25,742 bases of DNA from positions 1 through 25,742 of the forward strand of contig JAZQNN010000045.1 of assembly GCA_045627365.1 (NCBI GenBank), in the 5' to 3' direction. Origin of the DNA: RGIG5612 sp045627365 (lineage in GTDB: Bacteria; Bacillota; Clostridia; Lachnospirales; Lachnospiraceae). Positions within the stretch are counted from its first letter, which is position 1; every line of letters begins with the position of its first letter. The position numbers and the translations under genes are program-made. The notes under the pieces were generated by a model, which saw only the letters and a list, made by a program, of their open reading frames with translations, did no database searches and had not been told where the DNA came from. Positions 22,989 through 25,742 of this stretch are shown in pieces.

Positions 22989-23774
22989 ATGTTGGATTAC
23001 AAGAATTTATTCAATCTTGAAGGCAAGAGAGCAGTCGTAATCGGCGGTAACGGCGGTATCGGCAGCGCAATCGCAGAAGGATTCGCAGCAGTTGGATGCA
23101 AGGTAGTTATTACCGGACGTGGCGCTGAGAAGACTCAGGCTAAGGCTGATGAGATCAATGCAGCTGTTGGCGGAAATAATGTATTCCCGTTCGCAAGTGA
23201 TGCAAGCGTTGAGGCTGACGTAGAGGCTCTTGCAGCTTACGTTAAAGAGACCTTCGGCGGAATCGATATCCTTGTTAATTCTCAGGGACTTAACAAGAAG
23301 TCTCCTGTTGTTGATCAGGATGTTCAGGTATGGGATGATATGTTCGCAGCTAACGTTCGTTCTATCATGCTTACCTGCAAGCACTTCGGACCGATGATGA
23401 TCGAGCAGAAGTGGGGCCGTGTTATCAACATCGCTTCTATCGGCGCAGTTCGTACCAAGAACAATGACACATCAACAGCTTACGGCGCAACCAAGGGTGC
23501 TGTAAATGCTCTTACTCTTAACCTTTCAGCAGGTTGGGCACAGTATGGTATCACAGTTAATAACATCGCTCCTATCATGACAGAGACCCCGATGATGACT
23601 GCTATGCCTATTTGGCCACAGCTTAAGGAAGGCACAGCTGCTCGCGTTCCTGCAGGACGTATCGGACAGCCAGAAGACTGCGCTAAACTCGCTCTGTTCT
23701 TCGCTTCAGATGCAGCTGATTTCGTAACCGGCCAGGTTCTTTACCCAGACGGAGGCCTTCTGACCCAGCAGTAA
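22989..23774 (+). CDS. Short-chain dehydrogenase/reductase (SDR), beta-hydroxy acid type context
   Basis: This 261-residue NAD(P)-dependent oxidoreductase has the classical SDR pattern: cofactor loop GGNGGIG near residues 19-25, 'NSQG' in place of NNAG, catalytic Ser in 'NIASIGA', and Tyr/Lys in 'YGATK'. The beginning (LFNLEGKRAVVIGGNGGIGS) resembles gluconate 5-dehydrogenase-like SDRs, but substrate cannot be read from sequence. Next to a thiolase and a BKACE it more plausibly oxidises a 3-hydroxy acid to a 3-keto acid, which is inference. The start at 22989 has AAAGGGAGG upstream. Codons are strongly biased to ATC, CTT and GTT with essentially no ATA, suggesting high expression. A 260-base structured gap separates it from the thiolase. 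Confidence 0.9.
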   Translation: MLDYKNLFNLEGKRAVVIGGNGGIGSAIAEGFAAVGCKVVITGRGAEKTQAKADEINAAVGGNNVFPFASDASVEADVEALAAYVKETFGGIDILVNSQGLNKKSPVVDQDVQVWDDMFAANVRSIMLTCKHFGPMMIEQKWGRVINIASIGAVRTKNNDTSTAYGATKGAVNALTLNLSAGWAQYGITVNNIAPIMTETPMMTAMPIWPQLKEGTAARVPAGRIGQPEDCAKLALFFASDAADFVTGQVLYPDGGLLTQQ

Positions 23775-23791
23775 TGACGCGACTTAAGGGC

Positions 23792-23850
23792 CTGCCAGGC
23801 GGCTGGAGCGAAGACATGCTTGCATGACTTCGCGAACAGACATCTGGCAG
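23792..23850 (+). repeat. Intercistronic stem-loop 1 (compound hairpin)
   Basis: The outer stem is CTGCCAG (23792-23798) with CTGGCAG (23844-23850). The middle stem is GCGAAG (23808-23813) with CTTCGC (23828-23833), and the apical stem is CATGC-TT-GCATG (23815-23826). It starts 17 bases after the SDR stop, and no T-run follows. Confidence 0.75.
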
Positions 23851-23853
23851 CTT

Positions 23854-23902
23854 AGACGGTAACAAAACGAAGGACGTCAGTCCGGAGTTTTGTGGACCGT
23901 CT
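23854..23902 (+). repeat. Intercistronic stem-loop 2 (three-tier hairpin)
   Basis: AGACGGT (23854-23860) pairs with ACCGTCT (23896-23902), ACAAAAC (23862-23868) with GTTTTGT (23887-23893), and GGAC (23872-23875) with GTCC (23880-23883) around GTCA. A purine internal loop (GAA near-opposite GGA) separates the upper stems. It abuts the first 43-nt repeat. Confidence 0.75.
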
Positions 23903-23943
23903 GGATCGTGGGAGTGCGAAGCACGGAACGATCCGGCCCTTAT
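23901..23943 (+). repeat. 43-nt hairpin repeat, copy 1
   Basis: GGATCGT (23903-23909) pairs with ACGATCC (23928-23934), and GTGC pairs with GCAC around a GAA triloop. A purine internal loop (GGGA opposite GGA) lies between the stems. An identical 43-base unit recurs 55 bases on. Confidence 0.85.
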
Positions 23944-23955
23944 TTATAAGGAATT

Positions 23956-23998
23956 CTGGATCGTGGGAGTGCGAAGCACGGAACGATCCGGCCCTTAT
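23956..23998 (+). repeat. 43-nt hairpin repeat, copy 2
   Basis: This is identical to 23901-23943 over all 43 bases, including both stems, the GAA triloop and the 3' tail GGCCCTTAT. The 12 bases between copies extend a small CCTTA/TAAGG hairpin (23938-23951). After this copy comes CTTTT and an A/T-rich stretch leading to the thiolase ribosome site. Confidence 0.85.
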
Positions 23999-24034
23999 CT
24001 TTTAAAATTCGTATTTTATAACTAGGAGAAACAA

Positions 24035-25222
24035 ATGAGAGAAGCTGTAATAGTATCCGCAGTACGTATGGCCGTTGGCCGTGTCGGCGGAGCACTTAAG
24101 TCGATCCGTCCCGAGAAACTGGGCGGAATGATCATCAGAGAGGCAATCAACAGAACAGGAATGCCTTTCGATGAGTTTGGAAAACTTGTAGATGAAGTTA
24201 TCTTCTGCGACTGTGATAACGAAGATCTTAAGATCGCAGGACGTGTTGTCCTTCTTGAGGCAGGTCTTCCTTACACTATCCCGGGATATCAGATCCAGAG
24301 AGGATGCGCATCTTCACTTACAGCAGTTTGGGACGCAACAATGATGGTCAAGACCGGATTTGCTGATACCATTATCTGCGGCGGATGCGAGTCTACCACA
24401 TTTGCACCGTATCTGATGAACAAGCCAACCAGAGCTTATTCACAGATGCCTATGCCTTGGGCAGAGCCTATCTTCTCACCGAAGGATCCGTATGGCAACC
24501 TTGCCAACGGCCCGACAGCAGATGAGATCGCACGCCGTTTCGGAATCACCCGTCAGGAGTGCGATGAGTTCGCAGCAGATAGCCACAGAAAGGGCGCTGA
24601 AGCTTACAGACAGCACCTTTTCGACAGCCAGATCCTTCCTGTAGAAATCAAGCAGAAAGACGGTTCGGTTACAGTATTTGACCGTGACGAACCTCTTCGT
24701 GATGACTGCACAGTTGAGTCACTTGCTAAACTTCGTCCTTCATTCGCTAAAGACGGCGTATGCACAGCAGGCAACAGCTCACCGCTCGTTGACGGTGCTT
24801 CTTGCGTTATCGTAATGGAAAGAAGCAAAGCCGAGGCACTCGGACTTGACATTATGGCTGTAGTTGAAGATTTTGCTGACGCAGGATGCGATCCTATGAT
24901 CATGGGCGAAGGCCCTGTTCACGCTTGCAGAAAGCTTTTCGCTAAGACTGGCCTTACCTGGGATGACATCGACCTTATCGAGCTGAATGAGGCATTTGCT
25001 TCACAGTCGATCAGATGCATCAGAGAAGCCGGAATGCCTTACGAGAAGGTTAATGTTAACGGCGGAGCTATCGCTCTGGGACATCCTTTTGCAGCAACAG
25101 GCACGATCCTCGTAACCAAGATGGTTTACGAGATGAGAAGACGTAATGCTAACCGCGGCGTTGTTACATTCTGTGTAGGCGGCGGACTCGGTGCAGCTCT
25201 TCTTCTTAAGAAACCTAACTAA
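24035..25222 (+). CDS. Thiolase, acetyl-CoA acetyltransferase family
   Basis: This 395-residue thiolase catalyses reversible Claisen condensation or cleavage of a 3-ketoacyl-CoA. The nucleophile Cys91 is in 'QRGCASSLTA', where most homologues have 'NRLCASGLQA'. 'GNSSPLVDGA', 'NEAFASQ', the catalytic His in 'GGAIALGHPFAATG' and the second Cys in 'FCVGGGLGAA' complete the active site. Small departures from the usual boxes suggest a thiolase subgroup with non-standard substrate rather than the main acetoacetyl-CoA enzyme, which is inference. AGGAG lies seven bases upstream of the ATG. It sits after the hairpin array and 26 bases before the BKACE gene. Codon bias indicates strong expression. Confidence 0.93.
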   Translation: MREAVIVSAVRMAVGRVGGALKSIRPEKLGGMIIREAINRTGMPFDEFGKLVDEVIFCDCDNEDLKIAGRVVLLEAGLPYTIPGYQIQRGCASSLTAVWDATMMVKTGFADTIICGGCESTTFAPYLMNKPTRAYSQMPMPWAEPIFSPKDPYGNLANGPTADEIARRFGITRQECDEFAADSHRKGAEAYRQHLFDSQILPVEIKQKDGSVTVFDRDEPLRDDCTVESLAKLRPSFAKDGVCTAGNSSPLVDGASCVIVMERSKAEALGLDIMAVVEDFADAGCDPMIMGEGPVHACRKLFAKTGLTWDDIDLIELNEAFASQSIRCIREAGMPYEKVNVNGGAIALGHPFAATGTILVTKMVYEMRRRNANRGVVTFCVGGGLGAALLLKKPN

Positions 25223-25248
25223 TTCATTATCTGAAAGGAATTACAAAA

Positions 25249-25742
25249 ATGGCTAAAACAATTATTACCGCATCACTTACCGGTGCAGTTACACCAAAGT
25301 CAAAGTGCCCGGCACTTCCTATCACCCCGAAGGAGATCGCTGAGGACGGCGTTAGAGTATGGAAAGCAGGCGCTGCAGTTCTTCATCTTCATATGCGTGA
25401 TGACGAAGGCAGAGGAACAATGGACGCAGCTAAATTCCGCGAGACAGTTCACATCCTTCGTAATGAGTGCGATGCTATCTTAAACCTCACTACTTCAGGA
25501 GAACTTAACGTTCCTGATGAGCGTCGTTGGGAGCACATCGTAGAGCTTAAGCCTGAAATGGCTACCTACGATTCAGGTACACTTAACGCAGGCGACGGTA
25601 TCTTCGAGAACAGCCTTGATTTCCTTGAGAAACTCGGCAAGATCATGATCGAAAACGGAATCAAGCCGGAAGTTGAAGTTATGGACTTCGGTATGATCAA
25701 CACCGCTAAGGATTACCTCAAGAAGGGTATCCTCCTTGCTCC
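25249..25742 (+). CDS. Beta-keto acid cleavage enzyme (BKACE, DUF849/Kce family), 3' end cut by window
   Basis: An open frame from the ATG at 25249, preceded by GAAAGGAATT, runs to the window edge without a stop; about 164 residues are visible of an expected 270-310. It begins 'MAKTIITASLTGAVTPKSKC' and contains 'LPITPKEIAEDGVRVWKAGA', the zinc-binding 'LHLHMRDD' (His46 and His48), 'LNLTTSGELNVP' and 'EVEVMDFGMI' with the conserved Glu143. BKACE enzymes join a beta-keto acid and acetyl-CoA to give acetoacetate and a new acyl-CoA; the best-known member, Kce, acts on 3-keto-5-aminohexanoate in lysine fermentation. The substrate is not deducible here because the specificity residues near 226-231 lie beyond the window. 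It is co-directional with the SDR and thiolase genes. Confidence 0.92.
   Translation, partial: MAKTIITASLTGAVTPKSKCPALPITPKEIAEDGVRVWKAGAAVLHLHMRDDEGRGTMDAAKFRETVHILRNECDAILNLTTSGELNVPDERRWEHIVELKPEMATYDSGTLNAGDGIFENSLDFLEKLGKIMIENGIKPEVEVMDFGMINTAKDYLKKGILLA

Noticed and set aside
23901..23998. CRISPR-like repeat pair
   Set aside because: Only two copies separated by 12 bases, with strong internal dyad and no cas genes; a CRISPR array needs longer unique spacers and more repeats.
23775..24034. Known riboswitch between SDR and thiolase
   Set aside because: The stem-loops do not match any aptamer class I can recognise, and the region lies within an operon rather than at its head.

Overview
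The window looks like a chromosomal stretch of an anaerobic Clostridia-type Firmicute of moderate GC. The evidence is a PolC-type replicative polymerase, a CIRCE heat-shock operator, AGGAGG-type ribosome binding sites, a SpoVB/YtgP-type flippase, and a ferredoxin-nitroreductase fusion. Genus and species cannot be read from the sequence.

Layout. Positions 1-1003 hold the 3' part of an AtoE-type short-chain fatty acid transporter, closed by a strong terminator. Then comes phoH-ybeY-flippase (1138-4273, plus strand, each junction overlapping by one base), converging on a minus-strand MATE exporter. Divergent from that exporter is a small heat-shock protein gene with a near-perfect CIRCE operator over its promoter. 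A minus-strand tRNA-Pro(CGG) shares a bidirectional terminator with it. proA follows with a good promoter, then a roughly 400-base gene-free stretch containing a compound inverted repeat. A minus-strand pair (a second MATE exporter, then an ABC exporter) comes next.

From 11843 to 22008 lies a tight plus-strand housekeeping operon: pyrH-frr-uppS-cdsA-dxr-rseP-ispG-polC. Dxr and IspG belong to the MEP isoprenoid pathway that ultimately feeds UppS. CdsA makes CDP-diacylglycerol, and RseP is an intramembrane protease. A nitroreductase with two [4Fe-4S] clusters follows polC without an evident terminator.

The right end (22989-25742) is an apparent catabolic operon: an SDR dehydrogenase, a thiolase and the start of a beta-keto acid cleavage enzyme (BKACE, cut by the window edge). 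It is preceded by a 30-bp near-perfect AT-only palindrome. Its first intercistronic gap carries a dense array of stem-loops, including an exact 43-nt hairpin present twice. Codon use in this operon and in the AtoE gene avoids ATA and is unlike the middle of the window, suggesting high expression. An inferred role is beta-keto acid to acetoacetate and acyl-CoA metabolism; the substrate is unknown.

The most unusual observations are: (1) a PolC that lacks the DEDD 3'-5' exonuclease normally inserted in its PHP domain, while the PHP domain keeps an apparently complete set of metal ligands; (2) the stem-loop array between the SDR and thiolase genes; (3) the 30-bp palindrome in front of that operon; and (4) two unlinked MATE genes with TAAAAT boxes almost touching their start codons and no visible Shine-Dalgarno sequence.
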